From Mesostigma viride (Eukaryota > Streptophyta > Mesostigmatophyceae > Mesostigmatales > Mesostigmataceae), in contig RPFO01000188.1 in the NCBI GenBank assembly GCA_009746045.1, positions 422,183 to 486,182 of the forward strand: 64,000 bases of DNA, read 5' to 3'. The translations under genes and the position numbers were made by a program. Positions 11,489 to 22,673 of this stretch are shown in pieces (position 1 is the stretch's first letter; each line of letters starts with the position of its first letter). A model generated the notes under the pieces. It searched no databases and had not been told where the DNA came from. It saw only the letters and a program-made list of their open reading frames with translations.

Positions 11489-12346
11489 GTAAGTCAACCA
11501 TATGAGCATGCTTGTGCCTGCCGCTCAGTGGGTGCCTGAAGCATTCCCAGGTGGCTGCATCAAGGACATTTAGAGCGCACAATATATATAGCTGGATCAC
11601 GGGGGAATGATGTGAAAAAGGCACGGAATGAGCTGGGTTGGGTGTTTTTACTGGTTTGCCGTGTTGTTTGCATGGCTGGTTGCCATGGCAGTCTGCGGCA
11701 CGGTCCATGCCTTGCCTTGGGGTGCGACCCCAGTTAGGCATGTTAGCAAGTGTCCTGGGGGAGCAACAAGTCCCCCAGTGTCTTTAGAATTATAAATGCT
11801 AGTAAAACGTAACAGTTGCTCAACTTAAAAAACCGTGCAGTTTCAAATTGCAACTGGGTTCGCTACTGGGCAAGTGCACGCACTGCTGCTTCTTAATTGC
11901 CCTGAATATTGCAATAAACATTTTTTGGGTGGGTTGCCTTAGTGTTGCCTAGCTTTGACGATCACCTGTTAGTCTTTATACTACTAAGATCATTTTAATA
12001 AGAGCGCAGCAGCGAGTTGAGGTCATCCTGCTTGGCTTTGCTGTCGTTTTCAAGCACGCTGCTCCTGGCTGCCCCCCCTTTTTCTTTCAATGGTTCTCAC
12101 GGCCAACCCCAGCCCTATAAAACTTACTTTGCTCCTACAGCACGGACCATGCAGCAGTATGACCTGTAGCCGACCTGAAGCCGAGTTCGTCTCGTTTGGC
12201 CTTCATGGTACTGTTTGCAAGTGGATCGCTCTTGGCTGATTGCGGATCATGTAAACAAAGTGCATTGAGCTGCCACCCTGTCTCTGCTGCTTACTCATGG
12301 TCGTCACCACTTCAATGCGTGACGCCCTGCTTGTCCGTACCTGCAG
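11489..12346 (+). other. LRR intron, class I tail to class II head
   Basis: Begins gtaagtcaaccatatgagc and carries the class I tail (a gtttgcatggctggttgcc block). It then carries the class II head (gcagcagtatgacctgtagc, later tcaatgcgtgacgccctgct) and ends tacctgcag. No gene seen. Confidence 0.5.
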
Positions 12347-12418
12347 GGACCTGTCCTCTAACGGCCTGAGCGGCACCATTCCACCTCAGCTGGGGTATTT
12401 GACCTCCCTGGGATTTCT
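12347..12418 (+). CDS. LRR exon 5 (72 nt)
   Basis: Acceptor tacctgcag, donor gtaagtcat. It reads DLSSNGLSGTIPPQLGYLTS and then LGFL. It is a class II exon close to consensus; its upstream intron is nearly the same as that before the exon at 36,587. Confidence 0.72.
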
Positions 12419-13073
12419 GTAAGTCATTCTGCCTGTCCCCCCTGGTCACATCCGTGCTATCCTATTCCCAGGGACAATAAGGGCATCGATGACCACTGCA
12501 CCCACGTGTTTACGACCAATTTAATCGGGTCGTGGTCGTAACTGTAATTTGTAGTGCTGCCACTTTGTTCCCGGGGCACCACCTGGATGTCTGTAGTCTG
12601 GAAGCAAATGCAGCACAAAGAGCTGTGGCAACAAGTTATGCACGGCCCTTCCGCTGGGCAACCGGCGTGTAGCAAGGTATGGGAAGCGCAGTAAATCAGG
12701 CTGGGGGCCCATAATGCTAAGACCGGATAGACTTGTAGGACTAGGTTGCCCCTCCACCCAGTGCTCACCATTCCATTTTGTTTGGAGGATTTATGCTCAC
12801 ATATACAAAGTACAGTTCACTTCACCTTCATCGACTACAAACGCTTTTAGTATAATGTTATGACAAGCAAGTAAAACCAGAGTTGTCTTTGAATGGACAG
12901 AAGTTTAAAGACCAACGGGGAATGTGATGGGGTGCGAAAAATGTCGTTCTTCATTCACAAGGATAAATACCTGAATAATTGCACAACTGAGCAAGGTACT
13001 TTGAGGTTGGCCTCTTTTCAATCTCTTCATTTAGATACCGTGTGCTAAACGTTGTGAAGAAAAAAGCAATCCT
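12419..13073 (+). other. LRR intron
   Basis: From about 12,840 it repeats the intron DNA seen at 1,700-1,960 (phrases gttgtctttgaatgg and gaggttggcctcttttcaat). It is interrupted at 13,074 by an SDR-C insertion. No coding frame is supported. Confidence 0.45.
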
Positions 13074-13675
13074 TTATGATACTTGAGCTCCCAAGAAATC
13101 CAGCATTTGTATTTAAAAGGTGAGTAGATCCCCTGCAAAAAGCAGGTTTAAGTAGTCATCTGGACTCCCTCGCATGCAAGAGCAAGAGCCCCCAACAACA
13201 ACAAGGGATGGGTGGGTGGGAAAGAAACAAATGCGGGACACAATCCGCCGACCATGCTTATCAAGCCTGCAATCACGATGGATAAGGCACAACCCAAAAA
13301 ATCCTAGCTTTTGACATTTGAATAAATTCAGCCAAGCCAGCACATCTGTCACACCCCTGCGCTATCAGGCCACACGTATGAATGCAAACCTGAACACGCT
13401 ACCCAAGCAGCACACCTATCATGTGGTGAGTGCTAGCTATGTCAAATTCTACCATAATTAATTGACGCAACTACGGTCAGCATTCCACACATGGCCGGCC
13501 GTTCATACGGCGCCTGATTTATAAAAAGGTAAGCTAGTTGTCAGTAGGATCCTCTTAGTGAAAAATTCAGGCCATCTTCTTTCTTCTAACAAGCCCTTAC
13601 ACATGTTCAGCCAAGGTCGTGGCAACTCTTTCTTTCCGCCATTCCGTGTAATACACTATTGTCAGAGAAACCCGA
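13074..13675 (-). mobile_element. Solo A-B remnant of SDR-C retroelement
   Basis: On the minus strand it begins with the A signature (TCGGGTTTCTCTGAC), runs through an A repeat similar to 1,063-1,544, then a purine-rich strand equivalent to CCCACCC. It ends in a B repeat like 1,545-1,665 (…gagctcaagtatcataa). A lone A-B unit is what recombination between A1 and A2 would leave, the counterpart of a solo LTR. It splits an intron repeat whose intact form is at about 1,960-2,010. Confidence 0.6.
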
Positions 13676-14426
13676 TCCTTTCAGTATATCACAGTCATTT
13701 GAAAATCCAGCTGCATGCTACAGTAGGGTGCAGCACCTTGCCTTCATCCATCGTGCATGCCGGGCTGACCTTAGTAGTTGCTACTCGGATAACTGGGAGC
13801 TTGATAGATAAGGTTCCTCTTTCTATTTTAAAAAGGAATCATAAATGCAGATTCCTTGTAAATATATTCCTTTTACATACGGCAAAATTCGACCCAAAGT
13901 TGCACAAATTAATTGATTAATGAACTCCTTAGCACTGAATAGAGGTCACGTGGACAAGCATGTGAGCAAGCACTTTAGAAAGCCGTTGTGCTTGCTCAAT
14001 GGCAGTCAGCCAGGCTAGATAGTAATCAAGTAGAAATGCTGTCAAGATTTTTCATCTCTATTATAAGCAAAGGAAGAAGTGTCTTCTGAATAACACACCA
14101 TAATGTTTGATGGTGACTCCGGGTGGCTGCCTGAAGGGCCTACAGCACGTAAACTGTAATGCTGGGTTGTGATTGACACACACATAAACATATGTCTGCG
14201 CACCTTCAATATTTGAGTGCTTGCTGGGTTTCGTGAAAGCGGCCATTATTTCGTCATTGGTGCGGCATGGCCAACCTTGCCTCATAGTCAAATCTCACAC
14301 TTTTTACAATAGCAACAAACGGGGCAAGCGACTCTGCGGGGTCGTGATTTCGCCATTGGTGCGTTGTGGCCACCACTTGCCTGCTTGTCATAATCTCACA
14401 GTTCCTACAGTGCAACGTACGGGGCA
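13676..14426 (+). other. LRR intron, class I block
   Basis: Continues the repeat interrupted at 13,074 (cagtcatttgaaaatccagc and onward, as at 1,995). From about 14,105 it carries the class I block (ggtggctgcctgaagggcct, then gctgggttgtgattgacaca). No gene. Confidence 0.45.
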
Positions 14427-14959
14427 GTGCAAGTTGAATAGCCTTCTAGCTATTACTTTTATGCGTCAACCCAAGGTTAACGCACATCATGCGCATGATG
14501 TGCGTTAACCTTGGGTTGACGCATAAGAGTAATAGCTAGAAGGCTATTCAACTTAGAACCGGCGCACGCGTAGCTGCGGAAGGTCAAGGGTTCGAAACCT
14601 CGTGCGGACAGTGATCATTTGGTAATACCGGTCTTGCGGGATCGCCGACCGGCCTATTTGATCGCCGCGCGAGGTAGATATCGATCCCTATTCCCGGGAT
14701 TAAACGAATAGGAATTCGTAAGAAACGAAGCGTAATTCGTGAGAAACGAATAGCAAATTCGTGGCGGATTGAGTGCCCTAGATAGGGAGCCGCCTAGCCT
14801 TCCGCCCCACGCGCAAGGTTTTAAGTTGAATAGCCTTCTAGCTATTACTTTTATGCGTCAACCCAAGGTTAACGCACATCATGCGCATCATGCGCATGAT
14901 GTGCGTTAACCTTGGGTTGACGCATAAAAGTAATAGCTAGAAGGCTATTCAACTGTGCA
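14427..14959. mobile_element. Composite palindromic element with 5-bp target duplication
   Basis: The element is 14,432-14,954 (523 bp), flanked by GTGCA at 14,427-14,431 and 14,955-14,959. Each end is itself a near-perfect palindrome: 14,432-14,553 (122 bp) and 14,824-14,954 (131 bp), both starting AGTTGAATAGCC and ending GGCTATTCAACT. The 270 bp middle contains GGTTCGAAACC near 14,590, which resembles a pol III B box, but no matching A box or cloverleaf is evident. No coding frame. Confidence 0.7.
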
Positions 14960-15156
14960 GGACCTGACGGCGAGGTCACGCCTTTTGTCCATCCTGGCAT
15001 TTGCAGGTGCATTCCCCCTTGCTTGATGAGGGCACCTAGCCATGCGAAGTTGCCTTGATGAGCCCCATGCAACCCCTCAATTTGCCTCACTGGCTCTGCT
15101 TGCTCCTTGGTGTCACCTGTACGCGTGCGTGATGCACGGCTTGTCCCTACTCTCAG
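14960..15156 (+). other. LRR intron, class I pre-exon block
   Basis: Resumes the class I block after the palindromic insertion: ggacctgacggcgaggtcac, then ctggctctgcttgctcc, ending in tactctcag. Confidence 0.45.
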
Positions 15157-15231
15157 GAACATCACTTACAATCTCATGCTGAGTGGTGTCATCCCACCGG
15201 AACTGGGGTCATTAACCTCCCTGCAGAAGCT
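15157..15231 (+). CDS. LRR exon 6 (75 nt)
   Basis: Acceptor tactctcag, donor gtaagtcaatc. It reads NITYNLMLSGVIPPELGSLT and then SLQKL. One extra codon before LSG makes it 75 nt; the exon at 44,023 has the same extra codon, so the two share a recent ancestor. Phase is unchanged. Confidence 0.7.
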
Positions 15232-15734
15232 GTAAGTCAATCGAATGAACATGCTGGTGCCTGCCGTTCGGTATGTGCCTGAAGCATTCCCAGGTGGCTG
15301 CATCAAGGACCTTGTTAGCGCACAATAGGCGGATCATGGGTAATTGCCGTGAATGAAGCACGGAATTAGGTGGGTCAGGCATTTTTACCTGTTACAAAAC
15401 CCATCAGCTTGTGTCAGGTCATCCTGTTTTGCCTTGCTGTTGTTTGCAAGTATGTATGCCACTCTTGGCTGATGATAAGGGCCCAGGCACCTTGACCTGT
15501 CCACCCCTTCTTCTGTTTCAGCGGCTGTGCGTACCGCACTCCCTGCGCAATGGCTCGCTTGTCACTATCCCGAGGCACTTATTTCTTGCTGTTACTCATT
15601 TTATATTAACATGTGATAAGAGGTCTTAAACGGGGCTCACCTGCGGATAGGCAGTGATATGTGATACATACCCTACAGTTACCAAGCCGGCTGTTCGGAT
15701 GGTAAGAAGGCGTTCCAATGGACCGTATCTTCAG
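15232..15734 (+). other. LRR intron, class I tail, truncated class II head
   Basis: Class I tail (ccaggtggctgcatcaagga) followed by a shortened class II head (tcaggtcatcctgttttgcc) without an exon. It is interrupted by the SDR-F insertion. Confidence 0.4.
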
Positions 15735-16708
15735 CCACCTACCTGTTTTAATTAAAGCTGGGTGATTCTTGGGAGGAAACGGGTGTAAGCGGATTTCTTT
15801 GAAAAGAGTTTAATGTAGCACCACAAGAGAGACCGCCGCATGATGGGACAGCCACCGGTTTTGACCCTACCAGCTGGGCGGTGACAGTCATTTGATAGGA
15901 TTTGAATTTATATGGAAGCATGGCCAGTCGGGTTGTGACTGCGCTAGTACTAGGTGATGGAGTACGCCCGCTAGGGTTCTGGATTTTTGTACGCAAGTAC
16001 TACACCGATGAAAACCTGGTGTCACGGTCAGTTGACGTTATTTGTGCTTACTCCTGGAGGTGTAACCGTAATTGTGTGACGGACAAGGAGTTTGTAAAAA
16101 CCGTATGGGGTTTAGAAACTAGAAGTAGGAATAGTTCTAGGCTAGCGTTGTGCATTGTATCTGGAGACGCTACTTGTTTGCGTCACATGGACTCTAGGAT
16201 GCTTGTCAGCAAGGCTACCCCGCTTGAGCCGGGGGGATTTAGCTGAACGTCGAGTCGGCTTTGGTAAGTTTTTTTTCACCCACCCACCCTTCCTTTGATG
16301 ATTGGTGGGTCTTAAGAATACCCCTTTCCTTGGAACTGTCTTCCCCCTCAAGGTCATGTACTCGGGTTTGGGCTTGGTTCTCCATTGCTTAATCGCTCTG
16401 CACTCTGTGTAGTACTTCAAGTGCGCTGACAGATTATAGCCGCCACAGGTCATGTACTTGACTACTCGAGCACCGGCTTGCATTCCATTCGTTTCCCACC
16501 TTTGACCTGCCTTACACTGCTCTGTATGTTCCTGTATTGCCATTTATCCCCCACCCACCCACCCACCCACCCTCCCCTTGCTGAAGGCCGAGCACTACAT
16601 TCTGAACTTTCTGATTTACTAGCTTCCAACTTGCCAATCATTTATGATGGCTTGTCTACATTGTATTTATAATAAAGACTGGTGACTCTTGGGAACGAAT
16701 GGGTGGAA
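15735..16708 (+). mobile_element. Right end (B1-A2-B2) of split-direct-repeat element, family SDR-F
   Basis: Partial B1 ends at 15,788 (gtgattcttgggaggaaac and then gggtgtaa). A2 starts at 15,789 with GCGGATTTCTTTGAAAAG. A (CCCA)n tract lies near 16,549-16,572, the place where A2 meets B2 in other families. B2 ends at about 16,708 (ggtgactcttgggaacgaat and then gggtggaa). An AATAAA-like stretch lies in both B copies (taattaaag, aataaag). No proteins recognised. Confidence 0.55.
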
Positions 16709-17061
16709 TACTGTAGTTTTCAAGTTTGACAAGTTTAGTTAAGCGTGCTTGCTTATGTCAGCTCCATTCTGGCAGCGCAGGGACATGTCGGGTTTTGAAT
16801 TTTAAGCACCCACTCACCTACCCAGGCTGTCTGCAAAGGCGATATGTCTGGTTTTACAGAACTATTCCTGGGCCCCTGCATTGTTTTGAGTCTGACTCAA
16901 GGTTTACAACCTGGTGATGTAGTGTGCACCATATTTGGAGGGTGTGGCAAGGGCTTTAGGGCCTAGCACACCAGTATGTTAGAAAATAAATGTGCCTTCG
17001 GGTAGGAATGCACTCGAGTGGACCTTAATGGACAGCGAGAATGGTGTACATACCTTAATAG
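16709..17061 (+). other. LRR intron
   Basis: Short intron stretch between SDR-F and the shortened exon at 17,062, with no recognisable gene or repeat apart from a weak class II phrase. Confidence 0.35.
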
Positions 17062-17115
17062 CCTGATCGGTGCCATTCCGCTGGAGCTGGGGTTGATTCC
17101 CTCTCTGGGGTCCCT
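17062..17115 (+). CDS. LRR exon 7, shortened to 54 nt
   Basis: It reads LIGAIPLELGLIPSLGSL and is followed by gtaagttc. A full 72-nt exon would start at 17,044, where no AG acceptor exists; the nearest AG in phase is the aatag ending at 17,061, giving 54 nt. Sequence upstream still resembles the lost exon start (cttaatagcctg). Either a short functional exon or a pseudo-exon. Confidence 0.4.
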
Positions 17116-17562
17116 GTAAGTTCTTCTGGTCATGCCAGCTGCTAACTTGTCAGGCTCGCAGCTGCCTGCGTGAACGGTAACTCGGAAGCTGGGTGGTGAC
17201 TGATGATGATGTGGGATTGGGTAGATTAGGCATTTTAGCCGCCGGCAGCATTCATTTGTGCATGTGACTCTGACCGTTTTCAATGATGCACAAGGTGCAC
17301 TATAAAAGTCATTTTGTTTCTACAACAGGAAGTGCAGCAGCAACTATTGCAAGCAACCAACGTGATCAATATGAACAAGCGCAGCAACACGACCTGTAGC
17401 TGACCTGAAGCCGAGGTCGTCCTGTTTAGCCTTGCTACCATTGGCAAGTGCATCGCTCTTGGCTTAGTAGGGGTAATGTAAACATAAGTGCATTGAGTGT
17501 CCACCCTGGCTCTGCTGCTTACTCCTGGTTGTTGCCACCTCCATCCTTGTCCGTACTGGCAG
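17116..17562 (+). other. LRR intron, class II
   Basis: Contains ctgggtggtgactgatgatg (paralleled at 36,257) and the class II head (acctgtagctgacctgaagc). Ends actggcag. Confidence 0.45.
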
Positions 17563-17634
17563 GAATCTGTCCTCTATCAGCCTGAGGGGCACCATCCCAC
17601 CTCAGCTTGGATCTCTAACCTTCCTGCAAACTCT
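17563..17634 (+). CDS. LRR exon 8 (72 nt)
   Basis: Acceptor actggcag, donor gtaagtcag. It reads NLSSISLRGTIPPQLGSLTF and then LQTL. It is a class II exon with the core intact. Confidence 0.7.
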
Positions 17635-17970
17635 GTAAGTCAGTTCTCCCGTAGCCCCTGCTGCGCCATGTAACCTCCACCAAGCAAAATAGTCTTTCAT
17701 ATGATCGATATTATTACAATTGTGTGCTAGCTCTATAAAATGAAATAGCACAGACTTGTCTATCGGATGGCCACACGGCAAACCGTATGCTAGGGTGAGC
17801 ACACTATGTGAATTTGTGGGGCCAGCCCACAGCAGGTATGCCCCTGCTCTACCCACATCTCCCTACATGACTATAGCCGAAATAATACGTACGAGATACC
17901 GAAAAAAAAAATTAATACACTAGCTAATTGGGGGTACTTTGTCAAGTCCAAGGTCCACCCTTGGGTTATT

Positions 17971-18531
17971 CTAGCCATTCCCCCCTGACCTCCCACACAA
18001 GGGTGAGGTCAGTTGATAGCTGAACGACAAGAAAGAAAAACTAAAGAGAATGAAGCTGATCAGAAATGAAGCCGAACGAATTGTCACCTCAAGTTCGCGG
18101 GGTCTGCACCCAGAGGGCGGGGGGGATGTCCTAGGCCAGCAGGCTGAGATAAAGGCCGATGGCGCACGTGAGAGAGATCTGCAGCACACCGGCCCCGCAG
18201 CTGACTGGCCTTTGGTGACAGACCTAGCTGCGATGTTGTCGTGCGTGCCCCCACCATGGCGGAAGCTGTGAAAAGAAATTATCCTCGCTATGCCCAGGCG
18301 AGCCTGCACCGCCTCCCACTGCTGCCTAGCTTGGCTGTACATAAAGCCCCCCAAATAAGTGCATCGGGGGGCAGGCCAGCCGTCATGCGTTGCTGGAGCC
18401 ACGAAAGAATGGCGTCCCGGGCGAGGACGTGCTGGCACGCCCCCTGCACAGTTATGGGGCCGCGCAGTGCAAGGGCGCCAACCGAGGGCCCGCCCTCGAG
18501 GAGAGAATGCCCAGGGTGAGCCACATCTCAA
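17971..18531 (-). pseudogene. Tyrosine recombinase C-terminal part of YR-2 copy 2
   Basis: A minus-strand frame contains ARLGIARIISFHSFRHGGGT, which aligns with VFTIHGLRHGGATY of the autonomous element. FRH in this stretch supplies the HxxR catalytic motif. The nucleophilic Tyr segment (AHYVG in the autonomous copy) is not found in frame. The frame runs on into terminal-repeat sequence with no homologous stop. The enzyme would join circular element DNA to the target. Confidence 0.5.
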
Positions 18532-18847
18532 ACCCGCAGCCCTGGCGCCTCGCTCATGCGCAGATACTGCTGAAAATCAATAAGTATAAGCGCACCCAAA
18601 TGCACATGTCCACTTGAAAATAGCAACAAGGCAGTGAAATATATCAGGGGCGCCAGGGCGTAGAGGGAGGGCCGACAGCCGGAAATACACACTGCCACCC
18701 GACAAACATCTAGCCTGCCGGTACCCACTAGCAAACGATGTTACGGTAGGACAGGGGCGGACGGGGCCTCGCTTGCTGGCATAAGTTGCAGCCACACCCA
18801 CCACGGGCATGGTCGATAGCAGAAATCCGCTCACATAAAATGAACTC

Positions 18848-19290
18848 CTAGCCGGCAGGGTCGACAGGACCAGAGGGCACCCACGCCACGTTGACAGCCA
18901 CCGCGCGCCGGTAGGCAGGCAGGGTAGACACCGGGTTGACCGTGCCCTCCAAAAGGGTCAAGTTCGGAGGCCGTCGTGCCCCGTCAGGCTCAGGGCTGGG
19001 GTGCACGTCACCACACCGAGTCAAGTCAGGTACCCACGCGCCGCGCCGGCTAGCTTGGTCAGCAGGGTTGTGGGCTGTAGCAACCCAGATCCAGTGACTG
19101 TGCAGGTTACCGTCCAGTAGCAACGGACCATCTGGTTGAGATGGTAGGAGGACGACCTACCTCTGACGAATGCCCTCACCACGGCCCTGGAATAAACAAG
19201 TTGGACGACCCCCTTGCCCCGGCACGTCTGGGTCCTGCACGACCACTCGACACCTTGCGCAGCAGCAATTTCCTCCTTGGCATTCATGGG
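18848..19290 (-). pseudogene. RNase H end and 2A-like region of YR-2 copy 2
   Basis: Minus-strand frames give GVEWSCRTQTCRGKGVVQLV and then RGRSSSYHLNQMVRCY (RNase H). Further on is DLTRCGDVHPSPEPDGARRP and then LTLLEGTV. The last part lies where the autonomous element has DLTREGVHPNPGPRLG and LTLLEGKV. The CGDVHPxPxP remnant suggests an ancestral CGDVHPNPGP-type 2A motif. Confidence 0.5.
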
Positions 19291-19935
19291 CTTAAGCTGT
19301 CCACGCCACCTATAGGACAGTGCCGTATGTCATTGGCAACTGCCCAGCATGCTGTAGTTCAGGCATCCACCATCAGAATCAGTGCTGACATGTTGATGCT
19401 CAGGCCCCGACTTGGGTCCAGAGCTGGCCTGGGGCCACACCGGTACAAAACGGATAAGTGGGCACACTGGGCCACAGCAACTGCCAGCTAGTTCCCCATT
19501 GGCCAGCACAGCAGCCAGGGCCAGACCTTGCGACGTGGCCCAACTAGCCCCACAAGATCCGACCACACCGGCAGTTAGGCACAGTGCCGCCGCAGACGAG
19601 TAGGCCGGTGGAGCCTGTGGTAGCTGGCATCAGATCTGACAGGCAGGCGGAGCTTGTTATATGTAGTAGAAATTAGTGTCTGGCAGTCCTCCAAACCGTG
19701 CACCAACAGTTCACTATTCATCGTGCACCAACATCGTCCTCCACAGCGTGCACCAACAGTTCACTACTCACGCCAAAGGTGGGGTAAGAAAGTGGGTGGG
19801 GGGTCAGTTAGGTGGAGATTCCCAGACCGATTATCCACAATCAGCCTCTGGCAGCCATCTGGCTTCGCTACTGCGAAAAAGTGCCACTTCTGTGGGCGGC
19901 TCCTCCTCAAAATATCCACTTGAAATCACCAATTC

Positions 19936-20319
19936 CACATGCCCGTGGCGAACCTGATCAATCTCTATCGTGAAAACCTGATGAATCTGTTGCTGGTGAT
20001 TGTTAGGATGACCCTTTCAATAAGACGGCCCCAGCACTCCCATGTGCGTGCGCGGGATAGGCCTGCCTATACAGGTGACTGCACACACAGTATATCTGCT
20101 GAGCAGTTACTACAGCATATACTACTGTCATGGACTGTTTTTAGTGTTACAGACGGTGATGATGCCATGCCAGCACCTTATATGCTGTGTACCATTTGAA
20201 TGCTCGTCGTTCTTGGCTGTTGAGAGCAAACATGTGTGTGCCTTTGGGCTGGCTTGCTGGCTCTACTTATTCCTTGTTCGCATTTCCATGCGTGATGGCT
20301 CTTATTGCCCTGACCCCAG
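19936..20319 (+). other. LRR intron
   Basis: Diverged class I pre-exon block (gcttgctggctctacttatt near 20,250), ending gaccccag. Nothing else recognised. Confidence 0.35.
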
Positions 20320-20391
20320 GGATCTGAGTTATGCTGTGCTGTATTCCACCATCCCACCGGAACTGGGCTCTCTAGCCTCCCTCCAGATTCT
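20320..20391 (+). CDS. LRR exon 9 (72 nt)
   Basis: Acceptor gaccccag, donor gtaagtcaatc. It reads DLSYAVLYSTIPPELGSLAS and then LQIL. The LSG of the consensus has become LYS; otherwise it is conserved. Confidence 0.68.
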
Positions 20392-21913
20392 GTAAGTCAA
20401 TCATAAAAACATCCTGTGCCTGCCGCTCAGAACATGCCAGGCATTCCCTGCAGTGGCTGCATTGAGGACCTTGTCAGTAGACCACTATAGACATGAAAAA
20501 ACTGCAGAATGGTGATGGTTGTCACTTAGTGGCTTATGCATTGTTGACCTTCTTTCTCAGTTCTTGGATCATAATGCCAAAGCCGCTGGCCATCTAATTC
20601 TAACTCATGGAACCTGTCCAGCCCATGGCCCACCGTCCCGTAGTACCACCTTCATAGATGCTTTCATTCTCATCCATGAAGATACTATGTTGAAAGAAGA
20701 ACAATAATTATATTCCCACTATTACAATCCAATTTTATTGATCAAGACAAGAAGTGGGAAATAGAAACTAGGAGTGAGCCTGCCATGCTGCACCCATTTC
20801 ATGATTGATTGTAGTTCTCCATGCCCAAAGCCCCTTTTCCTGGTGCTTCCTCCAAAACTTCGCCAACCACTTTCACTCCGTGGCTCCGGAAGCTGCTCTG
20901 CCGCAATGGTAATAACCATTATAATCGCCGGCGGCTGTAGCGAGCCTCCATGCATCATAACCCTTCGCAGGCCCCCACCAGCCTTCCACCCTCGACCCTC
21001 GGCCAGTAAAAACAGGGGGTTGAATGTGCATGGAAAGACAAGGAAGAAGATGCCAGATCTAACAAACACTGGCCTCCCTCAGAGACCGGCGTCACCCTAA
21101 CATGACGATGACTCAAATGGCCGTCCGATGCCTCATTATCTCATTTACTGTCAATGTCATCACCTGGGGAAATAACTTTCCATATTTCAGGCTTATCGCG
21201 TCCGTGCTACTTAATGCCCACACCCTTGACTATTATGTAGCCCAGCGACAGCAGGACAGTGCCAGGTGGGCATCCATTATGCGCACATACCAGTTGAGGC
21301 AGCAGGCGTGTAAATATCTATGGGAGACGCTGCGTTGGGGGAAAGTCTTATGCACTTTAGGAGAGATGCGACAGGGCAGCAGGAATGCAGGCTGGTAGCA
21401 GGTACTATGCATGGTGGTGCTAACCAGCTACTGGCGCAATGCAGTCTGCCACCACATACGGTCATCATTAGCGTATAGCAAGTGCAGTCAGGACATCATC
21501 TCGTTATATGCGGTATCCATTTCTGGCCTTGCTAACTATTTTTTAGAAAGGCTTTGCATTCTCACCAGGGTAGGCATAAATAAAATGAGTGGGAGCTCAC
21601 CACTTGCGGCGGTGAATACTTGTTTGCTAACGCATCTTACCTTGAGATGCATGTGGTGAGCGTAAGTGATGCAGTGCCATAACAATGCAGTGGAAAGCGA
21701 TCTAACACTAGCATTTGGGCCTCACAGGCAGTGCACAAAAACCACAGTTAGTCATTCATGTGCATGCTGTAATCACGTCGGCTGCAGTTCACAGGATCCA
21801 ATGTCCATGGACATATATATATCATATGGGCAGCACTGTGGCCAGGCAAGCGTGGTGTCATCTAAAATGAGAGCATTATCCTATGCGTAGGTGGCTCACT
21901 CCACTTATAGGAA
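20392..21913 (+). other. LRR intron, large part unassigned
   Basis: The first 100 bases are the class I tail (atcctgtgcctgccgctcag). From about 20,500 to 21,560 I recognise no repeat shared with the rest of the window and no convincing gene; the longest frames are under 120 codons and lack family resemblance. Near 21,560-21,600 a short piece resembles the left repeat of YR-2 (ggcataaataaaatgagtgg). Confidence 0.4.
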
Positions 21914-22673
21914 TTAAGACCACTTAGCTCCCAAGAAGACCAGCATTTGATTGAAACAATAAGTGGAGCCCTGCCACAAAAAATGCAGCAGTTACAGTGG
22001 CCTTCAGGTTTCTCAGTCCGCACGCGGAAGCAAGAAGCCTCCAGGGTGGGAGGGAGGGAAAAGAAACAGTTGCGGATTATTGCCCACCTAGCTTGCTTAA
22101 GGCATGGTCCGCCGACACACAAGCTGACATCATCCTAAATTCATTAACACCGGCATGCGTCACGCACCGGCCTGAACAGTGCTGAAAACGCCACTAAAAG
22201 TAGCGTCGTCAGACACCCCCAGGGCGGTACACTAACAGTACCGGCAATCGTACACAAGGTTCCTAGAATTAACAACCACGAATCTCGCCCATTGACCCTT
22301 TGGGTCGGTCCGAGTCCACTATGACATAATTAATTACGACTTACTAGAAATACACAATCACTAAGATTTGTTAAGCAACCAGCCGACCCACAGGTCCTTA
22401 ACATCACAGCTGGTGCACGCCTATCAAACAAATACGAATCTCTATGATAAAATCGCATGAAATATAGCATTAATTTTTTCGGACCACCAAACAATAGCCG
22501 CCGACCCTTATAAACAACCGGGTCGTACAAAAAGGATTAGGCGAGCTTGGAACCCTTTGTAGAGAACGTATTTGTCAACCCATGTCGCAGACAGCCTCCC
22601 ACATCGCAGGCCAAGGCATAGCGGCCCTCTCTTTCCCGCATACGTTAATTAAACTACTTTTAGAGAAAACCGA
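21914..22673 (-). mobile_element. Solo A-B remnant, family SDR-D, copy 1
   Basis: On the minus strand A starts TCGGTTTTCTCTAAAAG and the unit ends in a B repeat (…ttgggagctaagtggtct). A purine-rich strand (gggtgggagggaggg, rc of CCCACCC type) marks the A/B border. About 760 bp long, it is nearly the same as 26,034-26,791. No coding capacity. Confidence 0.6.

Larger units (their letters stand above)
17690..19935 (-). mobile_element. YR-2 retroelement copy 2, 5'-truncated
   Basis: On the minus strand it enters in the RT region (about 19,935), passes RNase H, a 2A-like region and the tyrosine recombinase, and ends with the B terminal repeat (18,020-17,690). The A1, gag and Pol N-terminus are missing. 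The B repeat here is continuous through gtgctagctct, which gives the empty site for the hAT insertion in copy 1. Confidence 0.6.

Noticed and set aside
14555-14610. tRNA gene suggested by GGTTCGAAACC
   Set aside because: No cloverleaf, no A box at the proper distance and no acceptor stem; at most a relic of a tRNA-derived sequence.
16142-16543. A 133-codon minus-strand frame in SDR-F as an accessory protein
   Set aside because: It crosses the A repeat of a non-coding element and has no recognisable domain or homologue among the other families.
21102-21398. A 98-codon plus-strand frame as a possible transposase fragment
   Set aside because: No catalytic motif or family resemblance, and the surrounding DNA has no terminal repeats.
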